Shown here piece by piece: positions 1 through 8,274 of a stretch of 64,000 nucleotides of DNA (positions are counted from its first letter, which is position 1; the number at the start of each line of letters is the position of its first letter). The notes beneath the pieces were generated by a model. That model saw only the letters and a list, made by a program, of their open reading frames with translations, was not told the DNA's origin and did not search any database. Position numbers and translations under genes: made by a program. Where the stretch lies: positions 1 to 64,000 of the forward strand of contig JAHHRZ010000002.1 in NCBI GenBank assembly GCA_020025515.1, given 5' to 3'. The stretch comes from Oscillospiraceae bacterium. GTDB taxonomy: Bacteria > Bacillota > Clostridia > Oscillospirales > Oscillospiraceae.

Positions 1-45
1 CTCTTGAATGCCATTCAAGCGCTCTCCCAGCTGAGCTATACCCCC
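1..45 (-). tRNA. tRNA-Ala (GGC anticodon), 3' part cut by window edge
   Basis: Read on the minus strand, the gene starts at 45 with GGGGGTATAGC, followed by a normal D arm and an anticodon stem CTTGA/TCAAG. The 7-base loop ATGGCAT gives anticodon GGC (alanine). The variable loop, T arm and acceptor 3' strand lie outside the window, so the gene is partial only because of the edge. Confidence 0.85.
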
Positions 46-172
46 ATATTCTGTTTCAGTCATTTGCGAACCACGCTGACCGCCTTTATATATTACCACA
101 AATTTTCAAAATGTCAATACCTATTTTCGATCTTTTTGAAAAAGTTTGCGCCTCTGGAAGAGGCGCAAATAA

Positions 173-544
173 TCAGGTCTTTTTAATGAACTTTTCCCCG
201 CAGCGAGGGCATTTAATTGAAATCTTCCCTTTATTTCTGGGCACTCGAACAGTCTGATGACATTTGGGGCATCTGTAATAGCGATTGTTGCGATCTTTTA
301 TCCGATCCACCATCTGGAGAAACCGTCGATTTTCCTGATAACGCTGATATTTATTCCTGGACAGCATACGAAATAGGACAATGCCCATGGGGATATAGAC
401 TAACAGACTCAGAATTGTACTGCCAATAATCAAGGCTATCAGGGACAAAATCATGTCCGCTACCAGAATGACCAAATTCAGTTGGTCTACGCCATAACAG
501 TTTCCAAAAAGTCTGTGAAAGAAATTACGGATTTTTTGCATCAT
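173..544 (-). CDS. Small membrane protein with C-terminal zinc ribbon
   Basis: About 123 residues. Two hydrophobic segments (roughly residues 20-60) form a membrane hairpin. They are followed by a basic linker and a C-terminal zinc ribbon with two CPxC knuckles (CPKC and CPRC about 17 residues apart), so the tail is likely cytoplasmic and metal-binding. An ATG exists at 559, but an AGGTGA ribosome-binding site lies just before the tandem ATGs at 544 and 541, so I use 544. No specific family or function is recognised. It stands alone with its own promoter between the tRNA-Ala and a divergent regulator gene. That it is expressed is likely; its role is unknown. Confidence 0.75.
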   Translation of the reverse strand: MMQKIRNFFHRLFGNCYGVDQLNLVILVADMILSLIALIIGSTILSLLVYIPMGIVLFRMLSRNKYQRYQENRRFLQMVDRIKDRNNRYYRCPKCHQTVRVPRNKGKISIKCPRCGEKFIKKT

Positions 545-575
545 TACGATCACCTGCATTGTATGTTATATCCCC

Positions 576-603
576 ATTATAAGGTTATTTTTTGAGATTT
601 CAA
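576..603 (-). promoter_or_regulatory. Sigma-A-type promoter for the zinc-ribbon membrane protein
   Basis: Minus strand TTGAAA (598-603), 16-base spacer, TATAAT (576-581), about 30 bases before the chosen start codon. Confidence 0.55.
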
Positions 604-894
604 CGGCAAATCTTCATTGTTTACGAAATGTTAAAATCCCGTAACCATGCGCCCTGGCCCAAGAATCAAATCCTGGATTCTCCTGCATATGAGAAAAAAA
701 TGTTTTCCTGCGATGTGTATTGCATATCCGGGATGTAATCTGTATAATGGAGTTGCACTGTTATACGCAACCTCTGGTTGAGTGAATAATCCCTTTTTGG
801 TTGTTTGATTTTGCAGAAATCCAACCTTTAAGCCATTCCGTTTTAATGTTTGAAATGGTATATTGAAGCTACCAACTGAAAGGAGCGCAAGACT
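604..894 (+). promoter_or_regulatory. Promoter and leader of the XRE regulator operon
   Basis: Plus-strand TTGCAT at 720-725, a 17-base spacer and TATAAT at 743-748 form a good promoter. It is followed by a leader of about 140 bases with two small inverted repeats (CAACC/GGTTG near 770-780; GGTTG/CAACC near 799-830). The ribosome-binding site AAAGGAG lies near 879-885. A second weak -10-like TATATT sits near 858. Nothing else is seen in the divergent intergenic space from 604 onward. Confidence 0.5.
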
Positions 895-1389
895 ATGGAA
901 ACAACATTAGGAAAAAGAATCGCAACGCTGCGTCGGGAAAAAGAACTGAAACAGGATGATCTGGCTTCTATGCTGGATATCAGCCCTCAGGCCGTCAGCA
1001 AGTGGGAAAATGACCAGACCTGCCCGGACATCAGTCTGCTTCCCAAGCTGGCCAAAATCCTTGGCGTCACTGTAGACGAACTTCTCTCCGGTAAGAAGGA
1101 GTCAGCCGTCACAGTCATGCCTCCTGAATGTCGAAAAGATATCAAAGATATGGTGCTTCGCATTGTTGTGGATTCCCACGAAGGGGATAAAGTTCGGGTG
1201 AATCTCCCCATGGCTCTGATCCAAGTGGCCGTGGATATCGGGGCGGGGATTCCTCAGATATCCGGGAACAACGCCCTGAAAGGGATTGATCTGAATCAAA
1301 TTCTGGAGTTGGTACGCCAAGGCGCCACAGGAAATCTGGTGGAAGTAGAATCCGCAGATGGGGACGTTGTTCATATTTTTGTGGAGTAA
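895..1389 (+). CDS. XRE-family helix-turn-helix regulator with C-terminal extension
   Basis: 164 residues. Residues 6-62 form a typical Cro/C1-type helix-turn-helix, with the recognition region SPQAVSKWEN. This is followed by an acidic/hydrophobic domain of about 85 residues that ends in VEVESADGDVVHIFVE. This layout (XRE domain plus a C-terminal SHOCT-like/DUF2089-like module) is common in Clostridia and is thought to sense envelope or metabolic state, but no ligand can be named. The next gene starts 3 bases after the stop and ends in a similar motif (VQVQSADGTQVNITL), so the two products probably share a fold or interact. The start has a good ribosome-binding site. It is probably a local or autoregulatory transcription factor. 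Confidence 0.85.
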   Translation: METTLGKRIATLRREKELKQDDLASMLDISPQAVSKWENDQTCPDISLLPKLAKILGVTVDELLSGKKESAVTVMPPECRKDIKDMVLRIVVDSHEGDKVRVNLPMALIQVAVDIGAGIPQISGNNALKGIDLNQILELVRQGATGNLVEVESADGDVVHIFVE

Positions 1390-1392
1390 TTT

Positions 1393-1638
1393 ATGAAAAT
1401 CAAGATAAAAGCGGAAAAAGCTCCTCGTTTGTGTCTCTTTATTCCCACCTCTTTATTTCTCAGATATCTTGTTCCATGGATTCTGCCCAAAATGCAGGAA
1501 AACCAAGCCAGTCCCATCTGCCGTGAACAGCTCATTGCTTTTGCGCACGCATTAAAGGCGTTCAAAAAGCAGCACAAACAGTTTCCGCTGGTGCAAGTGC
1601 AAAGTGCAGACGGAACGCAGGTGAACATTACACTTTAA
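1393..1638 (+). CDS. Small partner protein of the XRE regulator
   Basis: 81 residues, starting 3 bases after the regulator's stop codon, so translation is probably coupled. The N-terminus is basic (KIKIKAEKAPR) and is followed by an amphipathic/hydrophobic stretch LCLFIPTSLFLRYLVPWIL. The C-terminus, VQVQSADGTQVNITL, resembles the end of the preceding regulator. No named family is recognised. The regulator-small protein pair recurs in Clostridia and may act as a regulator/anti-regulator pair, but that is inference. Gene reality is supported by tight coupling and the shared motif. Confidence 0.7.
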   Translation: MKIKIKAEKAPRLCLFIPTSLFLRYLVPWILPKMQENQASPICREQLIAFAHALKAFKKQHKQFPLVQVQSADGTQVNITL

Positions 1639-1713
1639 CTTGACTTGTATTTTGTAAAAAGAATGGGCCCCATATTCTCTACACACTCTCGTAGAAGCAA
1701 AGGATGAATTTTG

Positions 1714-2346
1714 ATGAGAACTGATTTTGAACTGACCCAGAAGGCAAAAAGGAAAGCCAGGCGACTGAGGAAAAGGAAGGAACGTGTCTGGAGAAAATTT
1801 AGAATTGCATGCGGAATTTGTACATTCATTCTTCTGATCACCGCCGTGATTGCCTGCATATACTTTCATAGATCGGACTATCTGCGGTTCGCTGCCTTCG
1901 CCGTACCAAGTTTTTTTGCTTTTGTGGTTTTGGTTTGCGTTTGGATTCCATACCATTGTTTTGCATCTCATTGGATACTGGATCGATTCGACGAAAGACT
2001 CTGGGCAGAAAACGGAACAATCAATCATGTTTTCCGAAAAATGCTGGTAACCGAAATCAATGGGCAAAAAATAGGCGGCGGTTCTATTTGGTTTGAATAC
2101 GAGATTGCTTCCATAAGAAAAGTGAAATGGGACCCCGCCTCCAAAAGAATGGAACTTGATGCCCGGGGCACCTTTAAATATTTTCTGGAAGACATCCATA
2201 ATCCGGAAGCACAATGGGAGATAGATGGTCCTTCTGAGGTGTTTTATGACGGTTTTAGTCCATCCTTTGCAGAATTTTTGCGTTCCTGCGGAATTCCATT
2301 TGAGGAAACTACATTTCACTTTAAGGTAAAAGATACCTCATTATAA
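1714..2346 (+). CDS. Membrane protein of unknown function
   Basis: 210 residues from ATG 1714; AAAGGA lies nine bases upstream, and a TTG directly before the ATG is a less likely start. The N-terminal 30 residues are strongly basic (KRKARRLRKRKERVWRK). Two transmembrane helices follow (about residues 34-53 and 59-85), then a soluble domain of about 120 residues with alternating beta-like stretches. The topology suggests a membrane-anchored cytoplasmic C-terminal domain. No known family is recognised. It follows the XRE pair on the same strand after about 75 bases and may belong to the same transcript. Confidence 0.7.
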   Translation: MRTDFELTQKAKRKARRLRKRKERVWRKFRIACGICTFILLITAVIACIYFHRSDYLRFAAFAVPSFFAFVVLVCVWIPYHCFASHWILDRFDERLWAENGTINHVFRKMLVTEINGQKIGGGSIWFEYEIASIRKVKWDPASKRMELDARGTFKYFLEDIHNPEAQWEIDGPSEVFYDGFSPSFAEFLRSCGIPFEETTFHFKVKDTSL

Positions 2347-2444
2347 CCATTGAAGCCCAAGATATCTGCATCCGCTATCCATCCAATCTTAGTATGTGGG
2401 CGTTTCTGAGATTGCATCCTTCAAAATAGGAACATGGAGGTTTT

Positions 2445-3329
2445 ATGATTTACGAATCGATTGTGCGCAGGACTCCCATCAAAAAAGGATGGTCCGGGGA
2501 CCGCAAATTTCACATTATCACCTCTGACGGTCATCCTTATCTTCTGCGGGTCTCTCCCTTGGAGCAGTTGGAGAAAAAGAACTGGGAATTTCTCAAAATG
2601 CAGGAGGTTTCCGCTTTGGGAATTCCTATGTGCCAGCCCATTGAGTTTGGCACCTCACAAGAAGGGGTCTATTCCATTCAAAGCTGGATTTCCGGGGATG
2701 ACGCAGAATCTGTGGTGGTTGGTCTATCTTCTGAAAAACAATACTCCTATGGCTTAGCGGCTGGACGGATTTTGGAAAAAATCCACACAATTCCTGCTCC
2801 TGCCTATGCGCCGGATTGGGAGTCGCGGTTTAATCAGAAAATAGATCATAAAATATCCATGTACCAAAATTGTCCCCTGAAATACAGAAATGGTGATCTG
2901 TTTCTGGATTACCTGTCCCAAAACCGTCACCTGCTGGCAGGGCGGCCCCAATCCTATCACCATGGAGATTATCACATTGGCAATATGATGATCGATGCAC
3001 AAGGGGTTCTTACCATTATCGACTTTGATCGTGACGGCTATGGGGACCCTTGGGAGGAGTTTAACCGCATTGTCTGGTGTGCCCAAAAAGCGCCGAGATT
3101 CGCCTGGGGAATGGTAGACGGGTATTTTGACGGCAATGTGCCAATGGAGTTTTGGAGGCTTCTGGCCCTGTATATCAGCTCCAATACGCTGAGTTCCCTG
3201 CCCTGGGCAATCCCCTTTGGCGAGAAAGAGGTGCAGATTATGACAGAGCAGGCCGAACAGGTTCTGCTTTGGTACAGCAATCTGAGCAATCCCGTCCCTA
3301 CCTGGTATGCCGCCAAAAGAGAAGATTAG
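2445..3329 (+). CDS. APH-fold phosphotransferase (aminoglycoside/choline kinase-like)
   Basis: 294 residues with the kinase fold of the aminoglycoside phosphotransferase family. The catalytic loop is HGDYHIGN (about residue 172) and the metal-binding motif is IIDFDRDGYGD (about residue 191). The N-lobe has GWSGDRKFHI as a glycine-containing nucleotide loop and YLLRVS with a conserved beta strand. Such proteins phosphorylate small hydroxylated or amino-sugar substrates. The sequence does not tell whether this one gives resistance, and a house-keeping or unknown small-molecule kinase is at least as likely. ATG 2445 has a clear GGAGG site. Unlinked to any resistance or mobile gene. Confidence 0.85.
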   Translation: MIYESIVRRTPIKKGWSGDRKFHIITSDGHPYLLRVSPLEQLEKKNWEFLKMQEVSALGIPMCQPIEFGTSQEGVYSIQSWISGDDAESVVVGLSSEKQYSYGLAAGRILEKIHTIPAPAYAPDWESRFNQKIDHKISMYQNCPLKYRNGDLFLDYLSQNRHLLAGRPQSYHHGDYHIGNMMIDAQGVLTIIDFDRDGYGDPWEEFNRIVWCAQKAPRFAWGMVDGYFDGNVPMEFWRLLALYISSNTLSSLPWAIPFGEKEVQIMTEQAEQVLLWYSNLSNPVPTWYAAKRED

Positions 3330-3660
3330 AAAGGGCTGCTGTCCTTCCTATCGTCTAACGCCCGCAGATGCGCCGATACAAACGTTTATGGCGTGCCTGA
3401 AGAAAATCGCATCCCGTATTGTACGGTACTCAGGGCCTGTTGCGGCTTTGGCTGTATCCTATCTGTGGCGTCCATGTCAGAATACTGCGGCAGTTTGTAT
3501 GGCAGAATCGCTGCCACCCCAACTTGAAAAGGCAGGTTCAAAGCAAGCAATTCGCTTACTTTGAACCTGCCTTTCTCGTTCTCACGGAAGTTTTTTCTAC
3601 ATCTGAGGCAACCAAACGGCCACCTGTGCAAACCGCCGCAGGTGAGCCTAAGGGGGTCAT
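3330..3660. other. Gene-free stretch between convergent genes
   Basis: About 330 bases between the APH-fold kinase and a convergent small gene. It holds the hairpin at 3531-3571. I see no convincing gene, RNA family or repeat in the rest; the short open frames here lack ribosome-binding sites. Confidence 0.6.
3531..3571. terminator. Bidirectional hairpin terminator
   Basis: GGCAGGTTCAAAG pairs with CTTTGAACCTGCC around a 15-base loop. T-rich tracts flank it on both sides (TTTCTCGTT on plus, TTTTCAAG on minus). It separates convergent genes. Confidence 0.7.
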
Positions 3661-3975
3661 TTAACTGATACGGATCTCCTTGGCACGGTCCATGTCAAAT
3701 TCTGTAGCCATATCATAGATGTTAAAGCGGTTAAACTCCCGCAGGGTCCGGCCATTCATGGCATAGGTACGGATGAACTTGTTGTTATCCAGATAGGACC
3801 AGAACTCTACATCCCAGCTCATATACCCGTCCTCGTCCTGACGAACCTCATGCAGAACAAAGTCCACCTGTCGGCCGTCCTTCATGAGCTGGATCAAGGA
3901 ATCACGATTCACCTCAAGATCCACATTGTTGACAGTATCATGCGCAATTCTCACAGCGTTATCGGTATTATTCAT
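3661..3975 (-). CDS. Conserved small protein of unknown function
   Basis: 104 residues from ATG 3975, which is preceded by AAGGAAGGA; a longer reading from 3999 has no ribosome-binding site. The protein is charged and soluble, rich in Asp/Glu and aromatic residues (GYMSWDVEFWSYLDNN), with no signal peptide, membrane segment or cysteine motif. It looks like a compact alpha/beta fold. No family recognised. It is monocistronic, with its own promoter and a terminator downstream. Confidence 0.7.
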   Translation of the reverse strand: MNNTDNAVRIAHDTVNNVDLEVNRDSLIQLMKDGRQVDFVLHEVRQDEDGYMSWDVEFWSYLDNNKFIRTYAMNGRTLREFNRFNIYDMATEFDMDRAKEIRIS

Positions 3976-4040
3976 TTGGTAACAGTCCTTCCTTTTCATT
4001 ATTTGGCGGCAACCACCGCAAACCCTTTTGCTGTAAAAAT

Positions 4041-4069
4041 ATCATATCTTATTTTTCATCAAATAACAA
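4041..4069 (-). promoter_or_regulatory. Promoter of the small unknown gene
   Basis: Minus-strand TTGTTA (4064-4069), 17-base spacer, TATGAT (4041-4046), about 65 bases upstream of ATG 3975. Confidence 0.5.
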
Positions 4070-4111
4070 GAGGCAATCCGGAGAATCTATTTTTATTCTT
4101 AATTGCCACGC

Positions 4112-4154
4112 AAAAAAGGAGTATGTCCGCACCAATGGCAGACACACTCCTTTT
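4112..4154 (-). terminator. Terminator of the sugar dehydratase gene
   Basis: Minus-strand hairpin pairing AAAAGGAGTGTGTC with GACATACTCCTTTT, ending in a run of six T. It lies 57 bases after the stop codon. Confidence 0.75.
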
Positions 4155-4210
4155 CCAGATTTGCTATTTATGGGATCACCAATCACAAAACTCGAATTTA
4201 CCAGAACACG

Positions 4211-6217
4211 CTACAAAACCGCGGCAACATTACGAATATTGTGCATCTCCACAGCCTTGCTTGCTGTTGCGTTGACTTCATCCGGTGTGCGGTAGGTAGG
4301 AATCACCTGTTGCAGAGCTTTGCGAACCACTTCATTGTCTTCTGTTTCCACAGCCTTATGCAAGATATCCAACTTCTCCAGCACTTCTGCCTCACTGAGA
4401 GGATGATCTCGTTCAATGAAGATCATATTGTTATCTGTTCTATCCAGATCCTCGGTTTTGATCAGCAGCTCCTCATATAGCTTTTCGCCAGGACGCAGGC
4501 CCGTTTCAATGATATCAATATCCTTGTACGGCTGATAGCCGGAAAGGCGGATCATATTTTCTGCCAGATCCAAAATCTTAACCGGCTGACCCATATCCAG
4601 CACATACAGCTCTCCATTTTTGGCCATGGCACCAGATGCCAGAACCAGCTGGCTTGCTTCCGGAATCGTCATAAAGTAGCGAATGATCCGCCGATCTGTC
4701 AGGGTGACGGGGCCGCCTGCCGCAATCTGCCGACTGAACAGGGGGATCACAGATCCATTGCTGCCCAGCACATTGCCAAACCGGGTCGCTGAGAACTTGG
4801 TCGCTCCCTTCTTGCTCTGCACAATCATCTCGCACATCCGCTTGGTTGCTCCCATCACATTGGTGGGATTCACCGCCTTGTCCGTTGAGATCATGATGAA
4901 CTTTTCAACATGGTACTGTTCAGAAAGCTCTACAATATTGAATGTACCAAACACATTGTTTTTGACCGCCTCACAGCAGTTTGTTTCCATCAAAGGCACA
5001 TGCTTATGTGCCGCCGCATGCAGCACCACATTGGGACGATGCCTTTTAAAGACTTGCTCCAGCTCTTTGCGGTCGCAGACCGTTACAATCTCGACTTTCA
5101 GGTCCAGCTGATCGCCATAAGCAATTTTCAGCTCCTGCTGTAAATCATAGGCATTGTTCTCGTAGATATCCAGAACGATCAGACGTTTTGGGTGCATTTT
5201 TGCAATCTGGCGGCACAATTCGCTGCCGATGGAACCGCCGCCGCCTGAAATCAGCACAGTTTTTCCTTCGTAATACGCCTTGGTTTCCGGCGTGACAAAG
5301 TCCTTGGCATTTCGGAACAACAGCTCCTCCGGCGCAAATGCCCTGAGATGCCGTTTGCTCTTTGCTGTGGTGGAAGAGATCGACTGGGTTACCGGGAAAT
5401 CATATGTTTTGAGACGACATCCCGTCTTCTTATATATTTCGCACAGCTCCATTCTCTTCTCTGCCTCAGTGCTGGGCAGGGCAAAGACAATTTCCTTAAT
5501 AGACAGATCGGCAAAAAGGTCCAGTGTCCCCTGTTCTTCAGAAAGAACCTCTATTCCGTGGATGTACCTTCCCACTTTGTCCTTATCCACATCAATAAAA
5601 CACACCGGTCTGTATGATGCATTGGGATTATTCAGAAGCTCCTCTGCCAGAGTCACTCCGGTACGTCCTGCTCCCACAATCGCTATGTTGATCTTACGCT
5701 GACTTGACCGATACTCCTCTACTTCCCGATCGATATCCAATCCTGTGAGCACCGATGCAACTTTACGAATCAGCTGATTGGATGCAGGCAGTTTTGCTGC
5801 CGATTCGTAAAGATACTGATACAGGAGTCTCACAGACACAGACGCAATCAGATTTGCGCAAATACTGCAAACCACCCGCAGCAGGGTGATGTCACCTCGA
5901 ATCAGTAAATAATAAACCCCGCAAAATAGAGCGCCGCCGACAGCATCGCACAAAATCAAGCACAGATAGCTGGTCACTCCCGCATAACGCCAAATTTGAC
6001 GGTAAGATTGAAATACAAGCCGGGAACCTAAGACACATAAATTGGCCAGACCGATTTGAATGAAAATATCGTTTGCCTCGATATTTTCCATTTCTCTCGG
6101 ATATATTACAAGCACTGCAAGCCATACCAATGACAGCAAAGCAGCGTCATATAACATCAGCTTCCATTTGGGACCGCGTCTTTGCACAGCTCTTCCGCCC
6201 CTCTCTCTTATTTGCAC
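4211..6217 (-). CDS. Membrane-bound UDP-sugar 4,6-dehydratase/epimerase (WbpM/CapD/FlaA1 family)
   Basis: 668 residues, usual for the long membrane form of this family. Four transmembrane helices occupy residues about 18-135. A first Rossmann-like domain follows with IVGAGRTG (about 176), then the catalytic SDR domain with GGGGSIGS (about 324). These enzymes act on UDP-N-acetylhexosamines to make precursors of capsule, exopolysaccharide or S-layer glycans. The active-site segment reads NVMGATK (about 455): the usual tyrosine of YxxxK is methionine, as in the WbpM/CapD branch. Start is GTG 6217 with a GGGTGG-like site; GTG 6187 is an alternative. It follows the CPS regulatory genes on the same strand after a 210-base gap with a hairpin. 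Confidence 0.9.
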   Translation of the reverse strand: MQIRERGGRAVQRRGPKWKLMLYDAALLSLVWLAVLVIYPREMENIEANDIFIQIGLANLCVLGSRLVFQSYRQIWRYAGVTSYLCLILCDAVGGALFCGVYYLLIRGDITLLRVVCSICANLIASVSVRLLYQYLYESAAKLPASNQLIRKVASVLTGLDIDREVEEYRSSQRKINIAIVGAGRTGVTLAEELLNNPNASYRPVCFIDVDKDKVGRYIHGIEVLSEEQGTLDLFADLSIKEIVFALPSTEAEKRMELCEIYKKTGCRLKTYDFPVTQSISSTTAKSKRHLRAFAPEELLFRNAKDFVTPETKAYYEGKTVLISGGGGSIGSELCRQIAKMHPKRLIVLDIYENNAYDLQQELKIAYGDQLDLKVEIVTVCDRKELEQVFKRHRPNVVLHAAAHKHVPLMETNCCEAVKNNVFGTFNIVELSEQYHVEKFIMISTDKAVNPTNVMGATKRMCEMIVQSKKGATKFSATRFGNVLGSNGSVIPLFSRQIAAGGPVTLTDRRIIRYFMTIPEASQLVLASGAMAKNGELYVLDMGQPVKILDLAENMIRLSGYQPYKDIDIIETGLRPGEKLYEELLIKTEDLDRTDNNMIFIERDHPLSEAEVLEKLDILHKAVETEDNEVVRKALQQVIPTYRTPDEVNATASKAVEMHNIRNVAAVL

Positions 6218-6261
6218 AATACTGCACCACCCTTTCTAAACTTTTTGTGCCCACCCAGAAG

Positions 6262-6302
6262 AACGCTCAATGCCTGCTTCACTGTACAGGCTCTTGAGCG
6301 TT
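6262..6302 (-). terminator. Hairpin between LCP gene and dehydratase
   Basis: AACGCTCAA pairs with TTGAGCGTT, with an inner GCCTG/CAGGC pair. The minus-side T tract is weak (TTCTTC), so termination may be partial and allow read-through into the dehydratase gene. Confidence 0.5.
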
Positions 6303-6427
6303 CCTCCGTACTATGAAAGGATTCCGTATTGTATAGCTTCCATAGCAAGCAGCACACCGCTGCGTCATATATCACTGAAAACTTTCCTCTACGTTCCGTT
6401 TATGTAAAGCTTTCATCGCTGTCAGGC

Positions 6428-7432
6428 TTATTTTTCGCGCTTGTAAAACAACTCAATGATATTTTTTTCCAGGGAAGCTTCGTCAACATGGTATTCCATG
6501 AACTCTTCCCCCTTCACAGCCTTGCCGTCCAGAACTCTGGTGGGCTTCATGACGCAGCCCTCGAGCTTGTCATTCAGTGCTTCCAACTGATTGATACTGC
6601 AATCAGATTGGAAATACTGCGTAATCTCTACCATCGTTTCTGTAAAAAACGACTCATCCTGTTTTACGCGCTCCTGGAACTGTTGATACAACGCCGTCAT
6701 GTACTGCTGCTGCCGCTCCATACGATGCAAATTGGAACTGTCCTGCAGTCCAGAGCGGCCTCTCACATAGGCAAGAGCCTGCTCTCCCGTAAGACGTACC
6801 TCTTTTCCCTTCACCAGCTGGGGATCGATCTCGGTAAAGTCATCCATGACCTCCACGGTTACCCCGCCCACAAGGTCATTGATTTTCACAACTGCATCCA
6901 TGGTCAGGGACATATAGTGATTGATTTTGACGCCGCCCAGAAGCTTGGATACAGCCTTTGCCGTATTGATGCAGCTATCTGAGCCACCGCTTCCAAAGGT
7001 GTGGGACAGCGCAAGCTGGCCGGTAAAGCTTCCGGCTTCGCCGCCCCCTACCCCTAATCTCTGGATTTCCGTCATAGTGTCCCGGTTCAGGTGGAGGACC
7101 TCGCAGGTTTTCGCCTGATGGTCCAAAACCAGCAGCAAAAGAAAATCCGCCTGCTGATTGTTTAGATAGCCGATTTCCTGTGCGGGTGCCTGATATTTGT
7201 CCACACCAATAATGAGAACTGTTTCCACATTCTCTTTTGGTACATACCATGCATCTTTATAGAGCATGCGCTCCTGCTGTACACCATTTTGTGTCCCCGC
7301 GCCTGCCGGCTTAGCCCATTGGCTCCGTTCCTGCCAAGCATGCAGAACAAGCAATCCACCGCCAATCACCAAGCCAACACAAATCAGCAGCACAACAACC
7401 TTCAAACTATTTCGTTTCAAACGGATCTTCAT
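6428..7432 (-). CDS. LytR-CpsA-Psr (LCP) family glycopolymer ligase
   Basis: 334 residues: short basic cytoplasmic N-terminus, one transmembrane helix (about 12-31), then an extracellular LCP domain from about residue 68. Family landmarks visible are VLIIGVDKYQ, LLLVLDHQAK, LHLNRDTMTEI with its conserved arginine, and LAYVRGRSGLQDSSN. LCP enzymes transfer lipid-linked glycopolymers (capsule, teichoic acid or secondary wall polymer) to peptidoglycan at the outer membrane face. ATG 7432 follows a GAGGAAG site 36 bases after the upstream gene. Its place behind Wzz/kinase/phosphatase genes suggests attachment of the exopolysaccharide or of the wall polymer that SLH proteins bind; that last step is inference. 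Confidence 0.92.
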   Translation of the reverse strand: MKIRLKRNSLKVVVLLICVGLVIGGGLLVLHAWQERSQWAKPAGAGTQNGVQQERMLYKDAWYVPKENVETVLIIGVDKYQAPAQEIGYLNNQQADFLLLLVLDHQAKTCEVLHLNRDTMTEIQRLGVGGGEAGSFTGQLALSHTFGSGGSDSCINTAKAVSKLLGGVKINHYMSLTMDAVVKINDLVGGVTVEVMDDFTEIDPQLVKGKEVRLTGEQALAYVRGRSGLQDSSNLHRMERQQQYMTALYQQFQERVKQDESFFTETMVEITQYFQSDCSINQLEALNDKLEGCVMKPTRVLDGKAVKGEEFMEYHVDEASLEKNIIELFYKREK

Positions 7433-7468
7433 TGAATTACTTCTTCCTCTCGCTCACCAATCTGACGA

Positions 7469-8248
7469 TTAGCGAACCTTCTGTTCCTGCTTCTTTGCGT
7501 TCTGATTTTTCTTGTTCTTGTTGTTCTTAACCAGAAGAACCACTACAATACCTGCAACCACAGCCACAACCACAATGGCACCAATCATCATGCCGTTGCT
7601 GCCGGACTCCGCAGGTGCCACATAGGAATCATTTTTCACCGCAAAGGCCACGGGAGACAGGCTGTCAAAAGTAACACTTACATCCCCATTGTCATGACGC
7701 TCCACCTTTGCGCCGTAGATTGCTTCCCACTTGTCGCTTTCAAAATTGTGCAGTGTGAGCATCTGCTCATCGGAAGCCAGGCCCAGCTTAAACCGCACGG
7801 TAATGGTGTTGCCTTCCTGTGCCAGAAGGTCCTTGCTCTCGCCGATCACACTGACGTCAAACAGGTCACGGACCACCAGAGCCTCTGCGGGAACATCCCA
7901 CTTCATCTCCTTCAGCACATCGGGCAGATTGGAAACCAATGCCGTCAGGTTGTCGCTGTCTGTGATCTGCTTATAAGCGTTTTCCAGCATCTCCTGAATT
8001 TCCGCGGAAGCCTGGGCTGACTCGGACACGGGAGTGATCTGCAGGTTGCCTGCGGGAACACCTGCAACTTCCTTGCCGCTTGCATCGTTAATAACCGCAA
8101 TCACTTCATTGCCATTCTGATCGTTGACCATTACGATTTCGGGAGCACCCTTTTGCTGTACACTGGGGGTAAACTTTTCTGCATAAGCTGTTACTGTAAA
8201 CAGCATCACTGCCAGGACAAATGCCACTACACGATTTCTACGTTTCAT
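7469..8248 (-). CDS. Secreted membrane-anchored surface protein of unknown function in CPS cluster
   Basis: 259 residues. Signal peptide at residues 1-23 (cleavage near AYA-EKF), an extracellular region of about 195 residues, one C-terminal transmembrane helix (about 219-240), then a Lys/Asn-rich cytoplasmic tail. The outer part holds a short beta domain ending in DSLSPVAFAV, a motif seen in many clostridial surface proteins, but no enzyme motif. AGGAGTG precedes ATG 8248. It lies between the phosphatase and LCP genes with gaps of 26 and 36 bases, so it is almost certainly in the operon. A scaffold or sensor role in polysaccharide assembly is possible but unproven. Confidence 0.85.
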   Translation of the reverse strand: MKRRNRVVAFVLAVMLFTVTAYAEKFTPSVQQKGAPEIVMVNDQNGNEVIAVINDASGKEVAGVPAGNLQITPVSESAQASAEIQEMLENAYKQITDSDNLTALVSNLPDVLKEMKWDVPAEALVVRDLFDVSVIGESKDLLAQEGNTITVRFKLGLASDEQMLTLHNFESDKWEAIYGAKVERHDNGDVSVTFDSLSPVAFAVKNDSYVAPAESGSNGMMIGAIVVVAVVAGIVVVLLVKNNKNKKNQNAKKQEQKVR

Positions 8249-8274
8249 TTTTGTTCACTCCTAATTATTTTGTT

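Noticed and set aside
2445..3329. Antibiotic resistance (aminoglycoside phosphotransferase)
   Set aside because: The fold is APH-like, but nothing indicates drug specificity; most family members in such genomes have other or unknown substrates, so only a general kinase call is made.
3307..3564. Small open frame after the APH-fold kinase
   Set aside because: It overlaps the kinase's end, lacks a ribosome-binding site and contains part of a terminator hairpin region.
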